A DNA stretch of 5,132 bases, taken from positions 415 to 5,546 of the forward strand of contig DQGU01000177.1 in NCBI GenBank assembly GCA_003524565.1, written 5' to 3'. This stretch comes from Rhodospirillaceae bacterium (GTDB lineage Bacteria; Pseudomonadota; Alphaproteobacteria; Micavibrionales; UBA2020). Positions 4,464-5,132 of the stretch are shown piece by piece. The stretch's first letter is position 1. Each line of letters begins with the position of its first letter. The notes beneath the pieces are model-generated. The model worked only from the letters and a program-made list of their open reading frames with translations. It searched no databases and was not told the origin of the DNA. Both the position numbers and the translations under genes were made by a program.

Positions 4464-5132
4464 TAGCGGTCGTCCTCTTCATCATCTTCGTCTTCATCGT
4501 CGGAATCTTCGTCTTCGTCATCTTCGTCGAAGTCTCCGTCGTCGTCATCACCATAATCCTCGTCGTCGCCGTCTTCATCATCGGCGTCGTCATCGGAATC
4601 TTCATCGTCGCTGTCTTCGTCTTCATCCCCGTCGTCTTCGTCATCGAAATCGCCGTCCGAATCTTCGTCGTCTTCACCGTCGAAATCGTCCCCGTCCCCG
4701 TCCTCATCGGCATCATCATCGCCGCCGCTGGCAACGGTTTCGTTTTCCGTATTTTCTGCGCTTTCCTCGTCTTCGTCAAAGCCGACTTCGTCGTTTGCGT
4801 CGGGTTTGCCCAGCAGGTCTTCGTCGGTGACCTCGTTGGGGTCGATGTCTTCTTTGCCCGCACCTTCTTCGAACAGGTCGCCCGTGGTCGGCATGGCTTC
4901 GATAGCCGGACGCTTGTCGAGCAGGCCGGCGGCCTTCAGCTCTTCCATACCCGGCAGGTCTTCCAGCTTTTCAAGACCGAAGTGGTCAAGGAACGCCTGC
5001 GTGGTCAGCCATGTAACAGGGCGGCCCGGAACTTCGCGGCGTTTGCCCGGCTTAATCCAGCCTGCTTCCATCAGCGCATCAAGCGCGCCGGGGCTGGTCG
5101 CCACGCCACGGATGTTTTCAATTTCCGCACGC
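4463..5132 (-). CDS. scpB: Segregation and condensation protein ScpB, C-terminal part, with long acidic tail (5' end outside window)
   Basis: ScpB is a winged-helix (kite) protein that dimerises on the ScpA kleisin of the SMC condensin complex. The frame runs to the right edge (first full codon at 5131) and 222 residues are visible. The first 60 or so match the end of the second winged-helix domain: IENIRGVATSPGALDALMEAGWI, cited only as IENIRGV and LMEAGWI, then VPGRPVTWLTT, FLDHFGLEKLEDLPG. The GTG at 5104 is internal and not a start. After the domain come about 75 mixed residues and then a tail (4466-4720) in which 66 of 85 residues are Asp or Glu. Typical ScpB proteins stop soon after the folded core, so the extension is unusual in length and charge. 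The TAA stop overlaps the tatA start. Identity as ScpB is firm; the tail's role is unknown. Confidence 0.92.
   Translation of the reverse strand, partial: RAEIENIRGVATSPGALDALMEAGWIKPGKRREVPGRPVTWLTTQAFLDHFGLEKLEDLPGMEELKAAGLLDKRPAIEAMPTTGDLFEEGAGKEDIDPNEVTDEDLLGKPDANDEVGFDEDEESAENTENETVASGGDDDADEDGDGDDFDGEDDEDSDGDFDDEDDGDEDEDSDDEDSDDDADDEDGDDEDYGDDDDGDFDEDDEDEDSDDEDEDDEEDDR
4466..4720 (-). repeat. Acidic Asp/Glu-rich low-complexity coding tract in scpB
   Basis: The 85 codons before the scpB stop hold 50 Asp and 16 Glu, with Gly, Ser, Ala and a few Phe/Tyr, no Lys, and a single terminal Arg. An exact protein repeat, DEDEDSDDED, occurs at 4598-4627 and 4490-4519, each preceded by a DGDFD copy. 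At DNA level it is a degenerate GAC/GAT/GAA triplet tract, not a perfect microsatellite: the two 30-base copies differ at 5 positions, including AGC versus TCC for the serine. Confidence 0.85.
4473..4477 (-). promoter_or_regulatory. Ribosome binding site of tatA, inside scpB tail
   Basis: GAGGA formed by the GAG-GAC codons near the end of the acidic tail, 9 nt before the tatA ATG at 4463. Only 3 of 16 Glu codons in the tail are GAG, and one of them makes this site. Confidence 0.6.

Noticed and set aside
4466..4720. Triplet tract as a CRISPR array or phase-variable microsatellite
   Set aside because: There are no regularly spaced identical repeats with unique spacers, and the triplets are mixed (GAC, GAT, GAA with interruptions), so slippage-prone perfect runs are absent.
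4291..4830. Plus-strand Arg/His-rich frames and a Thr/Lys/Met-rich minus frame (4396-4863) across the acidic tract
   Set aside because: These are out-of-frame readings of the GAC/GAT/GAA triplet tract; extreme composition follows from the repeat, and the ScpB frame ends precisely at the tatA start.
5102..5104. GTG at 5104 as the start of a short acidic protein
   Set aside because: The frame continues upstream to the window edge with ScpB-like residues (RAEIENIRG), so this codon is an internal valine of the second winged-helix domain.

Overview
The window is a compact stretch of an alphaproteobacterial chromosome; I infer this from gene order and protein sequence, not from a database match. 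Every convincing gene lies on the minus strand and is read right to left: scpB (5' end outside the window), tatA, tatB, tatC, serS, surE, pcm, then the first part of a lipoprotein gene that runs off the left end. A tatABC-serS-surE-pcm block next to scpB is, from general knowledge, a recurring arrangement in Alphaproteobacteria. A surE-pcm-lipoprotein order also matches the surE-pcm-nlpD series of enterobacteria. The base composition is moderately GC-rich, and no mobile element, CRISPR array, tRNA or rRNA is visible.

Right to left: 4463-5132 holds the end of the second winged-helix domain of ScpB, followed by an unusually long, extremely acidic C-terminal tail. Its TAA stop shares one base with the tatA ATG. 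TatA (4281-4463), TatB (3904-4275, TTG start) and TatC (3117-3917) form a complete twin-arginine translocase, with junctions of 5 nt (tatA-tatB) and a 14-nt overlap (tatB-tatC). After the only real spacer in the window (3022-3116, 95 nt) come serS (1723-3021), surE (928-1716) and pcm (218-931, GTG start overlapping the surE stop as GTGA). A lipoprotein with a GTG start at 210 follows. The last roughly 80 bases at the left edge are almost pure C (poly-G on the coding strand) and look like a sequencing or assembly artefact at a contig end.

Functionally the unit combines chromosome organisation (ScpB, SMC-ScpA-ScpB complex), export of folded proteins (TatABC), serine charging of tRNA (SerRS), nucleotide housekeeping and protein repair (SurE, Pcm), and probably cell-wall maintenance (NlpD-like lipoprotein). 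The tight or overlapping junctions suggest one transcript with translational coupling. I see no undescribed defence or mobile system here. The points most worth a second look are the ScpB acidic tail with its internal repeat, the SurE motif substitutions, the non-ATG starts, and the poly-C edge.
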